A DNA stretch of 64,000 nucleotides from Proteles cristata cristata (GCA_017311185.1 JAESUZ010000475.1:1-64000); one strand, 5' to 3'. Numbered from the stretch's first letter, positions 12,837 to 23,734 are shown. Numbers and translations: made by a program. Notes: generated by a model not told the origin, from the letters alone.

Positions 12837-15800
12837 CTGAGACAGACAAAGAAGGACAGTTTGGGGCAAAGAACTATGTGAGGCCAGGGGCTGGGGCATG
12901 ATAATGAGAGTTTGAAGACCTTACCCAATGCCATGAATCCCTAAACCAATGATGTAGACGATAAAAATATGGTGAGTATACCAGAAGACCTCAAAATAAC
13001 TCCTCCGGATAAACTCCGTAGCTGAAGTCACCATGAGAACCAGAGCTATTGTGATGATCACTCCAGTGACACCAGCGATGCTGGTAAATGTCACATACTC
13101 CACTGTCTATAAAAGGAGAAATTTCAGCCTGAAACAATGTGTACCATACATACCATGCCCTTCCTGCTCATGACCAGATCCCAGATGCTTTGCCATTGAG
13201 TCAACTCACCACGTCTGGGGACTGGATAGGATTTAGCCAAGAATCTTCATCTTTCTCTTGTTGAGATAGGGTGGAAAGAATGGAAGCAAGGGATCCATCT
13301 GTGGCCTGTCGGCTTCTGCTGTAGTGTTCAAAGTTGAACAGATGTGCGATGATGTGAATAGCTAAATGGAAATATTAAAGGGAATTGGAAAGTGTCTTAG
13401 AAACATCAAAGCAGACATGCCCTACTAGAAAAGGAGAATTCTATATATAGTGTCTTGCAGAATGCCAAGTCTACAGAAGGTGCCCAATAAATCTTGATTG
13501 CAAAGAGAGCCAATATTTTTTTAATACTCATTCTATTATCAAAAGAATTGAATGTAAATTCCGTGAAAATAGGCCTACAATGGTGCATGGCAAGTAGAGC
13601 CAGGTGTTTGATAAATACTTTTTGAATGTCTAAATACATAAATAAATGAAACTACACTCTGAATGTTTGGGGCCTTGCATTTTTGTGGTTTGCCACAGTT
13701 ACCTGTGTGTAGGCAGATCATATACGCTACCAGTTTGTGGAAGGCGAGATTGTGATCCAGTTGCTTTCCCAGGCTACGCCTGCAAAACTGCAAATGGGAA
13801 GTCATCAAGGTCCGGTATCTGCAGGAAGCTTTATAAAATTCAGTAACCCATAACCAACATGTCTTAAACAAAGCATACCTATACCCACCCACCCTTGCCA
13901 ATCCCCTTGGCTTCCATTCCTAGGGGTTTGGTATTAGGTTGTCCTACTGAGGAGTTCAGGATCTCTTGTCTTTAATGTGAACGTTGTTGACCTACGAGTG
14001 GCTGGGACTCACTGAGCAGGTGCCTCTCAGGAAGGACAGCAGATTTCGACACACAGGAAGCAGGATCAGCATGCTGTTAAAATTCAGGCAGCGAGCAGAG
14101 GCTCGAGCCCAGGCCAATGCTGACTAGAGCAGAGGAGAGAAGAGATCATCAGTTGCTTCATCTCATCATCTAGCAGGTGAGCACACACCCAGTCCACTTC
14201 TCTGGGAATGGACAGTGCTACATCTTCCTCACCTCCTGTTCAGTAGTCAGCACAGTCTAGACTCTATGTTTCCAAATGACAGAAAATTTGCTGAATTTAA
14301 TAGTGAATTGAAATTCTCATGACAGTGGTTTGGAAATATTTGTACAATATGAAAGAGAACAGGATTTAGTAATTTCACATTAACAAATACAGTCTATAAA
14401 AAAACAAATATACTCTATCAATGTAATACTCTGCAATGAATATTTTTGCCCAGCACACTCAATTATTACTTTGTCATTGGTAAAACAATATTGAAGAGTG
14501 TATATATTTTTTAGTGTTTGTTTAATTAATTAATTAATTATTTTTAAACATATATTTATTTTTTGGTGGGGGAGGGGCAGAGAGAGAAGGGGAGAGAAAG
14601 AACCCCAACCAGGCTCCACACTGTCAGCACAAAACCTGTCACAGGGCCCAATCTCACAAATCATGAGATCATGACCTGAGCAGAGATCAAGAGTCAGATG
14701 CTTAACCAACGGAGACACACAGGCACCCTGAGGATTGTATATATTTTTATTTACATTTTAAATAAAGCTTATATATTTAGAGGTGTAAGTACAGATGGTG
14801 ACTATTTTTTCTCTTTTCTGTATTTTCCATTGTTGTAATTATAAGCATGTTATAATCATGTAAATAAACAATAAAGATTTTAACCATTTATATTTAGGAT
14901 GTCTTTAATCATTGAATAAAGCTTAGGCAAAACTAGTGAAGCCCTTAGAGCAAAAAATTTAAACTTAGGTAGAGATCTGAGAATGGAGAGCTTCTGAGAA
15001 CAGAATTTCAAACTGATTTCCTCGGGTGTCCAGGCAGCATACATCAAGATCAATCTGATCCAGCAGTAGAAGCTGCCAGAAAAGGAGACAAGGAATCATT
15101 GCTTCAAAGAAGTATTTAGCCTGAAAACAGACTTGGTTAAGTATAGACTTGACAGAATATGCTCAACTCCATGGTTGTTAAGTTCATCTTCCCTCCTTAA
15201 CTCTGTGCAACTGGTCTCTGAGTCAGTTCCAACTACTTGGGACTGCAGGCTATGGAGTGTGACAATCTCCTGATAGCAGCAGAGGTGGTAGCAGCAGCGA
15301 AGCAATTTTTGTTGCACTTTAGCCAGCACTACCTTTATGCTATCAGCAACTGGCTGAAAAGAAGAATGTGGGTTAGAATTAACAATTTCTTGGCCTTTTT
15401 CTAGTAATCTTTTTCCCCACAAACACTATTTTTCCATATAACCGAAACCAGAGAAATGTGACATCAAGTCAGATCAAGATCTGCCTAACTTCCATAATGG
15501 CTTACAATGTCAGGCAGTGCAGCGAATAGAGCTGCCCCACTGTGTTCCATTTCTGATTCTTCCACAGGATCTGTTTTCTCCTTCTGCTGAGTCACACTCC
15601 AAGTGTTTTTGAGAGAGACATCCTGTTCCATTTCTGAGTAAATTTTCTCTGCTCATCTCAAAGATCTTCCATTTCCATATTGGTTTGCACAGCTTGCTTA
15701 TTTGAGTCACAGAGGTTTCTTAAAGCTAAAATTGGCAGGTGAATGGAAAATATAGGACTACAACTTCATAGCTCTATATTTAGTAGGGGATATATGTATG

Positions 15801-16002
15801 AGATAAATTCTTTTTAGAGGAAATCTTTTTTCACCATTGCAGCACATTGAAATATCCCAATTTTTGTTCAATTTTCAGTATCAACATTACCTGATGTTCT
15901 AATTCAACTGTTGCTGTCCTTAATGTCTTATTGACTATAAATTTTTAATGTTTATTTATTTTTGAGAGAGAGAGAGAAAGAGAGCACAAGCAGGGGAGGT
16001 GC

Positions 16003-16035
<33 letters not shown>

Positions 16036-19000
16036 TGAAGCAGGCTCCAGACTCCAGGCTCCAGGCTCCAAGGTGTCAGGACAGAGACCAACATGGGGCT
16101 CAAACTGAAGAACAATGAGATCATGACCTGAGCTGAAGTCAGACACTTAACCAACTGAGCCACCCAGGCGCCCCCTTATTGACCATAAATTTAAATGGCT
16201 TCTTCTGTTACTTATGTGCTCTGCTTCATAGTGAATCAAATAACTCTGTATTTTCCTAGAGGAAGCACAAATTTAAGAAACGCACTACAGAATGATTAAA
16301 TAAATTATGGCACATCAATGCCATGGACTGCTATTTTCTTAAAAGGATGAGAGTTATAGGCAGTGGAGTAGCAATGGTATATGTTTAACTTTCAGGGGAA
16401 GTGGAGGGGGGGGTGTCTTGATATCCAGCATTTGCTAATTGACATGATGTAAATATTCCTGCCATGGGAGATTTCAAGATATCAACTTTTTGTCACTGAA
16501 CACCATTGAATACAGGGATGGGAAGAGATCCACATAACTGGCTGTTGTGAGCTGTTACGAGCTAGTTTCAGCACACCACTGGTTACATACTCAGATGGAA
16601 AGATATCTGAAATACATTACATGTAAGAAGCTATTTCCAGCCAATATCTACAATGTGATCCCTGTTTTGGCTAAAACAAAAATCTATTTGCTACTGTGTT
16701 TATCAAAACTCATAGAATGTTGCACCAAAAAAGAACAAATTTTACTGAGTACAGGGAATTAAGAAGTGAATAAGAATAGTACCTACCTTAAAAACAAAAA
16801 CAAAACCTATATGTCTGATGCATATGTCAATGTTTCTACACAGACACACACATCAGAACTATTACCAGTGGTTGTCTCTGGGGAATGGGATGGGAGGGTA
16901 ATTTTCACATTTTACTTATACACTTCAGTATCATTTGATCTCACTGAAAGTAGTAATATTAATTAATTTATTTATTTTTAAATGTTTTATTTATTTCTGA
17001 GAGAGAGAGAGAGACAACGTGAACAGGAGAGGGTCAGAGAGAGATGGAGACACAGAATCCAAAACAGGCTCCAGGCTCTGAGCTGGCAGCACAGGGCCCG
17101 ACATGGGGCTCGAACCCACGAACCGTGAGATCATGACCTGAGCCAAAGTCAGACGCTTAACCGACTGAGCCACCCGGGCGCCCCTGAAAGTAGTAATATT
17201 TATAATTAATTCTTTAATAGAGAAGAATTTTAAAAATGAAGTGAAAAAATGTCCACAGGATATCAGCATGATTCATTTTTCTGTGGCTGACTTTTTGGTC
17301 ATAAAGCAATTAAGCTCTCAATAACTAGTCACATTTATTGCATCATTTTCTTAATAAAAAGCTATTTTTAAAATAAATTAACACTTCCTTTGGAGTTATA
17401 ATTTCCAAAGAAGGTTCAAGTTTCAACATTTAAAATGGAAAACAGCAGGGTGAAATACATCATGAACAAAATGTTCAAATTAGTTGTGATCTCAACATGG
17501 ATCCTTTGATTAGAGAGAGAAAAGGATTTTTTTTTAAAGGACAGTCTTTGAACATGTACATTAGAAAGGTCTTTGTGGAAAGCTAATGATCTAATCAAGA
17601 TGAAAGTACTTTAACCAAATCCCTTACCTACTGAAAACCTGACTAGTGTCAGCAGTCAAATTTGCTTTTCTAATCAGATAGTGGCTAGGTTGATGGGCCT
17701 GTGAGAGAATCATTCTCACTTCCATGCTTCTTCCTGGTCACCTCCACACCAATGTCCCCTAACCATTCCCTGCCCTTCTTCTTCTGTTCTTGACCTGTGA
17801 CTTCCATAGCCTTCTCCATCCTCTTATTCTCCCCTGTCCCCTGCCGTTCTTCAGGCCCACCCCAGAGACTCCCTAAGCATCCCTCTTGTTTGATAGAGAG
17901 TTATCTTTCTGTGAGATAAGTCCACAGTGGTGGCTTTCAAGTTGTTTACTTGTTTTATTTTAAACATTTTAAATGTTTATTTTTGAGCGATCACAAGTGG
18001 GGGAGGGGCAGAAAGAAGGGGACAGAGGATTGGAAGCAGGCTTTGAGCTGATAGCACAGAGCCTAATGTGGGGCTCAAGTTCATGAACTGCGACATCATT
18101 ACCTGAGCCGAAGTCGGATGCTTAACCAACTGAGCCACCCAGATGTTCCTGTTTACTTTAAACCAAACTCTTTCTTAAAACCATAAACAGGAGTCCATAA
18201 GACAGATAAAGACTGCTCTAGTTGAAGTAGAGGCAGGGCCAGGAGCACTACCCAGTTAGCTTTCCCTTCACACCTTATAGGAGCACTTGGGTTTCTGTGG
18301 AAACCAGTTTGAAAATAATTGCTTAATAGTTTTGTTTACTGTGTGTTTTTATTATTGGATCTGAAGAGTGTGCTCTATATAGGGCTATCAGATTTTAGTG
18401 AACAGAAATACAGGATTCCCACCTACATTTGAACTTCAGATTTTAAAAAACGAATAATTTTTTTAGTATACATATGTCCCGTGAAACATTTGCAACATTC
18501 TTATACCAAAAAATGAATAAATTTTCTGGAATTCAAATTTAACTGGGCATCCTGTATTTTTCTGGGCACCCTCACCCTAGAAGAAATCAAGGCATTGGGT
18601 CTCAAAGGAGCCGAGGCGACAAATAAAAACAGCAACAACACAAACCCCCAGAGATTCCCCATATTACAACTGTGATACTCACCCCCAGGATTTCTCTTGT
18701 ATAGAAGTACTTATCGGCTTTCTCATATGACAAGAAAGCGTGCACAAACAGGAAAACATTCAGTCCCAACCAAGTAGCCTAGAGAAAAACAAAAAACAAG
18801 CAAAGAATAAAGTAAAATTTGGGTATGGGAAGAAATAGGTAAGGAATAGGAAATAGTGTCATCATTTTGGCTATTTTGTGTTTGTTTTCATTTTAAATGA
18901 GTACAATACCTCTAGCATCTAACTTACTCTCAGAGAGTTAGTATTTCAAGACATGCATTAGATGCTAATGATCAGGGTCAGCAAATCAAGGCCCATGAGC

Positions 19001-22000
19001 CAAATGTAGCTCACCACTTGTTTTGTACTGCCTACAAATTAAGAATGTTTTTTATTTTTCTATTTGTTTTCACACATTTAAATGGTTGGAAAAATGAAAA
19101 GAAAAAGAATATTTCATGATGTGAAAATCACATGAAATCCTAATTTCAGTGTCTGTAAATAAAGTGGAATTGGAACCTAGCCACACCTACTTATTTTTGT
19201 ATTGTTTATGGCTGCTTTCATAATTCTATGGAGGCATTTAGTAACTGTGACAGAGACCATATGGCTTGCGAAGCCCAAAATATATACAACCTAGCCCTTT
19301 ACAGGAAACATTTGCCAACTTCTGGACTGGAGCATTCAAACTATTGCAACTGAAAGATGGCAATAAGTGGATAAATGGATTTCTAGAGAAACAGGGGATA
19401 AATTTAACATCTATAACAATACCCATCTGAAAGAGACTAAACCATTCCAGATGGGTCTGCCTCTTTAATTACACCCTGACACACATTTTCCTGTTTTTAG
19501 ATTGTGAGTCTCTTTTCAAATTAACCTACCATTGCTTTGGACTCATTTGATCTCTTAGGACTGCTTTTGTCTATCCCAAGCTTTGTCTCTGTGCTGGGCA
19601 AAGGGCCAATTTGAACCCCATTGCCCCATTGCCGTGGAAACCAACCAACATGGCCCTAGCCCAAGCTTGGAGGTGCTAGTTTATAACTGAGCAGGACTCT
19701 AGGGCACTAGGATGCCCCTAATATATAGTGTTGACCTCAGGATGGATCAGAACCATCTCAGTCCCACAAGTAGAGGGTCTTTAGCCTAGGACACGGCCCA
19801 TTCAGAGTCCTTAGATCTGGACTGTTCACACACCTCTAGCAGCATAGCATAGTAATTTAAGGTGATATTAGAGTCAAACTCTTCAGGCTCAAATTCTAGC
19901 TCCATCATTTTCTTGTTCTTTAATGTTAGACAGACATGTGATTTGACTTCTTTGAACCCTAATTTCTTCTCCTATAAAGTGAGAATAGTAACAATATCTA
20001 CCTCACAGCAATGCTGTGAGGCTTTGTGAAGTCATGCATGTGAAGTGATTAATACAATGGTTGGTGCATAGTAGGAGCTCAATAAATGCTAACTAGAGAC
20101 TTGTGTCATTACCAGGGTGGCTTTGCCAATCCATTTCTCCCCGCATCCTTTGTTTAGACACCCTTTCCAGAACTGAGGGTCTTTCAGAAATTTGTTGATC
20201 CTAATTGAAAACGAGAGGTGAAAGACAGATTCCTCAATAGTTCAGAACACAGAAGAGAGAAGTTTATTTAGAGATTGGAGAAATATTTCAGGATCCAAGA
20301 GAAACACAGATAAAGATCTCTGTGTCAGACCATCAGCAAGTGTAGGCAAAGTGAATACAGTGACGTCTGGGACTAAGGAATTTCATTTCCCACCCTATCA
20401 TTTCTTCCATTATCAATGGAGAGTGAAATCGAAGACCTGGCAAAAGGAGGAGTAAGAGTGTTTAATGAGTAATTTAATTTTTATGTTAAAAAATAGTGCA
20501 TAGGAGGGTCACCTGGGTGGCTCAGTTGGTTAAGCATCCAACTTCAGCTCATGCCATGATCTCACAGTTCATGAGTTCAAGCCCCATGTGGAGCCCTGTG
20601 CTGACAGCTCAGAACCTGGAGCCTGCTTCGGATTCTTTATCTCTCTCTCCCTCTTTCCCTCTCCCACTCAAACTATCTCTCTCCCTCTCAAAAATAAATA
20701 TTTTTAAAAATTTAAAAAATAGTCCATAGGAGTATATGTCAGAGATAGCAAGAAGTCTGAGCTTACCAGCAGGATTGGTACGGGGTCGAAATTCAAAGCT
20801 AGATAGTTAAATGTGAGTCACCACAATAGGTGTTGAACCATAAGCAAAAACTAAGGAATGGTTACAAAATACAGAGGACTTTAGAACTAGAAACAGACTT
20901 ATATTTGTATTTAATCTAGTTATTTCATTTATCTTCTCCCACACACAGATGACCTAAAGTCTAGAAAGGATAAATAATTTTATCAAGATCACTCAATTAA
21001 TAGCAGAACTGAAACTAATTCCCAGGTTCCCTGTCTCCTATACTAGTGCAAAAGGAATTGCATATACTACATTGAGCATTGAAAATATAAAGCATAGTGT
21101 AACCAGCCCAGATAAGCACTTGGCCTTTTGTTAAATGCAAAACAAACAATGCTCCAGGTGAATATGATTGCTCTTCACACCTTTTTTCCTTGAGCACGTG
21201 GACAGTCCCTGGGGACCCAAAGGAGAGAAAAGAGAACCCCAGAAGGAGTGATAACATGAAGATCTAGGAAACTGAGAAAGCACAGGGAGTTCCAAGTTCA
21301 GGAGGGGCTTAGAAATGGAAAATGAGGGTGGGAATAGGTGTGTGTGTGCTGTGTGTGTGTGTCTGTGTGTGTGTGTAAGGAGAAGGGGATTGTGCGTATG
21401 TGGTGTGGTAAAGAACTTCTGGCCTAAACACTGGGAAGCTGAGGTTGAATGATTGGTTCTACAATCAGTTCAGTGTGTGATATATGGGTCTTATTTTCCT
21501 TTGTAAAATAAAGGAGTTGGTTTATATCTGTACTATGCAATGCCATAGCCACTACCCATATGTGATCATTTGAAATGTGGCTAGCCCTAACTTAGACATA
21601 AGTATAAAATACATATTGCGTTTCAAAAACTTAAGACATTAAATGCTCTCATTACTATTTTCTTTTTTAAAATATTTTTGACTGGAAAGTTTATTGGTAA
21701 TCTTTGTCAAGCATAATTTAAAATTATTTAAAATAGGGGCACCTGGGTGTCCCAGTCAGTTAAGCCTCTGACTCTTGATTTCAGCTCAAGTCATGATCTC
21801 ATGGTTTGTGAGATCCAGCCCCACGTCGGGCTCCGTGCTGACAGCATATAGCCTGCTTTGGACGCACTTTCTTCCTCTCTCTCTGCCCACTCACGTGCAA
21901 TCTCTCTTTCTCTCTCTCTCTCACTTTCTCTCTCTCTCAAAATAAATAAACATTAAAAAATAAAATTATTGGTGCGCCTGGGTGGCTTAGTCGGTTAAGC

Positions 22001-23734
22001 GTCCGACTTTCGCTTAGGTCATGATCTCGCAGTTCGTGGGTTCCAGCCCGCGGGCTCTGTGCTGACTGCCAGCTCAGAGCCTGGAGCCTGTTTCAGTCTG
22101 TGACTCCCTCTCTCTGACCCTCCCCTGCTCACGCTGTCTCTCTCTCTCTCCTAGAAATAAATAAAACATTTAAAAAAATAAAATAAAATAAAATTATTTA
22201 AGACAAATTAAAAAACATCTATTAAAGGTATATAAAAGGTACTTTAAGGTGAAACCAGTTTAGGAAAATTGTAGTATCATGGTTAAGAAAATAACAATAA
22301 TGGCAAGCTATACATTTTTAAATTATAAAAAATCATTAAAAATTAAATATCTGGGGCATGTTGTGGCCCAGTCAGTTAAGCTCTAGCTCTTGATCTTGGC
22401 TCAGCTCATTATCTCACAGTTCATGGGATTGAGCCTTGCACTGGGCTCTGCACTGACAGCATAGAGCCTACTTATGATTCTCTCACCCTCTCTCTCTGCT
22501 CCTCCCCCACCCTGTCCACTTATGAGTGTGCTCTCTCTCAAAAATAAATAAATAAACTTTTAAAAAGTAAATAACAAGATATGTCTTGCTGTTGCTTTGG
22601 GGAAAAGGTGGGGACAAATATGTTTTATTTTAATTACATATATTTATTAAAAGATCTTCCATATGACATTGTAAATACCCCCATTTCTCTTGCATTTTGC
22701 TATAATACATGAATTCACTCAAAGGAGATGGAATATATAAAAATACAAATATGGTAGAAAAGTAAACCACATCACACAGTAAATTATTACAAAAAGCATA
22801 ACCTGAATATATAAGGCATATTGGTTTTAGAAAAAGAGCACTACCCACCACATCTTGTTAATAATTTCAATATTGGGGCACCTGGGTGACTCAGTCAGTT
22901 AAGCTTCTGACTTCAGCTCTGGTCATGATCTCACAGTTTGTAAGTTCGAGCCCCACATTGGGCTCTGTGCTGACAGCTCCGAGCCTGCAACCTGCTTCAG
23001 ATTCTGTGTGTGTTTCTCTCTCTGCCCCTGCCCCACTCATGTTGTCTCTGTCTCTCTCTCTCAAAAATAAATAAACATTAAAAAAATAAATTCAATACTT
23101 GTTACATGTTGAAAGGATATTTTTGATATATTGGGTTAAACTAAATATATTACTACACATTAATTTCACCTATTTCTTCTTACCTTTTTCAGTGTAGGTA
23201 CTAGAAAATTTTTACATTACATATATGGCTCCCATTACATTTCTATAATCGACAGCACTGGGGTGTGGTCTCAAAGAATCTTTCTACATCAAATGTACAG
23301 TGATTTTATGAAATCTTCATGTTAGCAGTATAGAAAGGATGAAGAGAAATGAATGCTGCATGGTAGTAGAAGAAGTGAGATGGAAGAGAAAAAGAGAAGA
23401 TAGAAAATGAAAACAAATGAATTCCAAATACTTGTGGTTTCTATCATTTGTCTCTTTACCAATCAGTTTCTGGAGCTGGATTTTTTCCCCTTTCTAAAAT
23501 GGTGAAATATAACATACACAGAAGATTTTACAAAACATATATGTGTTCTCTTAGAGTTTAGCTTTTTAACTGATAACTGGCCTTAATGGACATCAATTAT
23601 TTCCATTTCCAATAACTTTACAAATGTTAATAAATATATGTCTCCTTACTCTGTTAAGAGTAATTAATAGAGAGTAAAATGTCACTTACCAGAAACAAAA
23701 CTGAGAACCAGTAATTAACCACCCAGTTGCCCAT
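12704..23734 (-). CDS. NOX1: NADPH oxidase 1, coding exons 1-7 (5' half of gene)
   Basis: NOX1 is the catalytic flavocytochrome of an epithelial (colon) superoxide-generating oxidase. It moves electrons from cytosolic NADPH through FAD and two haems to oxygen outside the cell, and works with p22phox, NOXO1, NOXA1 and Rac1. Seven exons on the minus strand join without a frame break: 23734-23690, 18778-18683, 14123-14013, 13787-13703, 13361-13210, 13106-12925 and 12836-12704, giving residues 1-268 of a protein that is about 564 aa in human. This is the ferric-reductase transmembrane half. His101 and His115 (exons 4-5) and His209 and His221 (exon 6, YTHH followed by GLGIHG) match the haem-ligand positions of the NOX family. 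Every visible donor is GT and every visible acceptor AG. The start ATG has A at -3 and G at +4. The dehydrogenase exons are not in the window; intron 7 continues past position 1, so it exceeds 12.7 kb and is filled with antisense L1s. Identification over the paralogue CYBB rests on NOX1-type sequence in exons 5 and 7. Confidence 0.96.
12925..13106 (-). CDS. NOX1: NOX1 coding exon 6 (residues 164-224)
   Basis: Acceptor ATAG at 13108-13107, 182 bases, donor GTAAGG from 12924. It begins [12 protein letters not shown] and continues through helix 4 to [19 protein letters not shown] and GLGIHGIG in helix 5. His209 and His221 are the two helix-5 haem ligands. It ends two bases into Gly224. Confidence 0.96.
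13210..13361 (-). CDS. NOX1: NOX1 coding exon 5 (residues 113-163)
   Basis: Acceptor TTTAG at 13363-13362, 152 bases, donor GTGAGT from 13209. It starts [20 protein letters not shown] and so contains His115, the second ligand of helix 3. It continues through the second extracellular loop ([20 protein letters not shown]) to PIQSPDV. The last residues are PDV before T of exon 6. In the human protein, as I recall it, this position is N-T-T, a glycosylation sequon, which is absent here. Confidence 0.95.
13703..13787 (-). CDS. NOX1: NOX1 coding exon 4 (residues 85-112 plus one base)
   Basis: Acceptor TTTGCAG before 13787, 85 bases, donor GTAACT from 13702. It encodes [20 protein letters not shown] and then AYMICLHT, ending one base into Ala113. 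It contains His101, the first haem ligand of helix 3. The split codon is completed by exon 5. Confidence 0.95.
14013..14123 (-). CDS. NOX1: NOX1 coding exon 3 (residues 48-84)
   Basis: Acceptor CTAG at 14125-14124, 111 bases in phase 0, donor GTGAGT from 14012. It encodes [18 protein letters not shown], then [19 protein letters not shown], which is transmembrane helix 2 of the NOX family (the conserved segment around LLPVCRN). Confidence 0.95.
14540..14730 (-). mobile_element. tRNA-derived SINE (felid type), NOX1 intron 2
   Basis: Reverse copy: T-rich tail near 14545, GAGGGGCAGAGAGAGAAGGG, then inverted head ending CACACAGGCACCC. The rest of 14124-15000 is A/T-rich intron with nothing recognised. 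Confidence 0.88.
14980..15720 (-). other. Unrecognised exon-like open stretches in NOX1 intron 2
   Basis: The minus strand reads 108 codons open at 15422-15096, including the piece [20 protein letters not shown], with a good acceptor-like TTCTTTTCAG just before it and further AG candidates after it. A second open run (66 codons) is at 15710-15510. The composition is less repetitive than the surroundings. I cannot assign it to a family; it could be a decayed retrocopy, an exon of an unknown transcript, or chance. Stops separate the two parts. Confidence 0.2.
15945..16174 (-). mobile_element. tRNA-derived SINE with 18-bp target duplication
   Basis: Reverse copy with a (GA)n tract at 16006-16032 and a triplicated CTCCAGGCTCC-like segment near 16045. 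The flanking 18-base repeats 15927-15944 and 16175-16192 (CTTATTGAC.ATAAATTT) differ at one base. Confidence 0.95.
16265..16940 (+). mobile_element. Possible old LINE 3' fragment
   Basis: Contains wording typical of old L1M-type 3' regions: AATAAATTATGGCACATCAATG near 16299 and ACCAGTGGTTGTCTCTGGGG near 16864. Diverged, with uncertain ends. Confidence 0.4.
16961..17183 (-). mobile_element. tRNA-derived SINE with 17-bp target duplication
   Basis: Reverse copy with well-kept tRNA head (GAGCCACCCGGGCGCCCC at its right end). The repeat CTGAAAGTAGTAATATT at 16944-16960 and 17184-17200 is exact, suggesting a fairly young insertion. Confidence 0.96.
17201..17954. other. NOX1 intron 2, no recognised feature
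   Basis: Non-repetitive-looking intron with a C/T-rich stretch near 17720-17880. I see no exon or RNA gene. Confidence 0.5.
17955..18149 (-). mobile_element. tRNA-derived SINE, older copy
   Basis: Reverse copy with inverted head ending CTGAGCCACCCAGATGTTCC; short flanking repeat TGTTTACTT. Confidence 0.88.
18387..18580. repeat. Palindromic DNA-transposon (MITE) remnant
   Basis: The left half (AATACAGGATTCCCACC, then ACATTTGAACTTCAGATTTT) and the reverse complement of the right half (AATACAGGATGCCCAGTT, then AAATTTGAATTCCAGAAAAT) are the same sequence with divergence. It is a near-perfect inverted repeat of about 190 bases centred near 18484. This fits an old non-autonomous DNA transposon (MER53-like by memory). 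Confidence 0.7.
18683..18778 (-). CDS. NOX1: NOX1 coding exon 2 (residues 16-47)
   Basis: Acceptor CTAG at 18780-18779, 96 bases in phase 0, donor GTGAGT from 18682. It starts [11 protein letters not shown] and ends FYTREILG. It completes helix 1 and enters the first loop. From recall, the human exon starts VVW rather than ATW; the rest is close. Confidence 0.95.
18970..19328 (+). mobile_element. hAT-type (Charlie-like) DNA transposon remnant
   Basis: The terminal inverted repeats are readable: CAGGGTCAGCAAATC at the left and TTTGCCAACTTCTG at the right. Between them is TAAAGTGGAATTGGAACCTA and AGCCACACCTACTTATT, the body of a common mammalian hAT element. Non-coding. Confidence 0.75.
19850..20095 (+). 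mobile_element. MIR element
   Basis: Near full-length MIR relic: TCAGGCTCAAATTCTAGCTC, then CTACCTCACAGCAATGCTGT and GTAGGAGCTCAATAAATGCT at its 3' end. Confidence 0.8.
20507..20715 (+). mobile_element. tRNA-derived SINE with 17-bp target duplication
   Basis: Starts GGTCACCTGGGTGGCTCAG. Flanking AAAATAGTGCATAGGAG (20490-20506) and AAAATAGTCCATAGGAG (20716-20732) differ at one base. Confidence 0.94.
20733..21530. other. NOX1 intron 1, no gene; TG-rich repeat inside
   Basis: Unique-looking intron. An interrupted (TG)n tract sits at about 21340-21376. No exon seen. Confidence 0.6.
21535..21665. mobile_element. Possible DNA-transposon fragment
   Basis: The wording CATAGCCACTACCCATATGTG and GAAATGTGGCTAGCC resembles a hAT-type MER element with internal symmetry. 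Short and diverged. Confidence 0.35.
21736..21957 (+). mobile_element. tRNA-derived SINE, first of a back-to-back pair
   Basis: Starts GGGGCACCTGGGTGTCCCAG and ends AATAAATAAACATTAAAAAA. Separated from the next SINE only by the direct repeat AAAATTATT. Confidence 0.92.
21971..22188 (+). mobile_element. tRNA-derived SINE, second of the pair
   Basis: Starts GGTGCGCCTGGGTGGCTTAG. Carries the younger-type body (GACTTTCGCTTAGGTCATGA and GCTGACTGCCAGCTC). The tail is followed by AAAATTATT again, so three copies of this short repeat bracket the two SINEs. Confidence 0.93.
22353..22566 (+). mobile_element. tRNA-derived SINE, diverged
   Basis: Starts GGGGCATGTTGTGGCCCAG, with the usual CT-rich stretch and AAATAAATAAATAAAC tail. 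Confidence 0.88.
22875..23088 (+). mobile_element. tRNA-derived SINE
   Basis: Starts GGGGCACCTGGGTGACTCAG, with B-box-like GTTCGAGCCCC and an AAATAAATAAACATT tail. Flanks ATTTCAATATT and AATTCAATACTT form an imperfect duplication. Confidence 0.93.
23089..23689. other. NOX1 intron 1, start; possible old L1 fragment
   Basis: Unique-looking sequence. Around 23490-23640 the wording AAATGGTGAAATATAACATA resembles an old L1 3' UTR on the minus strand. Nothing else is seen up to the exon 1 donor. Confidence 0.4.
23690..23734 (-). CDS. NOX1: NOX1 coding exon 1 (residues 1-15)
   Basis: Reads [15 protein letters not shown] from the ATG at 23734, then the donor GTAAGT at 23689-23684 in phase 0. The start context is GACAATGG, a strong initiation context. 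The sequence is the start of transmembrane helix 1. The 5' untranslated part continues toward about 23830. Confidence 0.95.

Noticed and set aside
13575..13901. A 108-codon minus-strand frame as a single exon
   Set aside because: Only its middle (13787-13703) is NOX1 exon 4; the rest is intron read-through across the splice sites.
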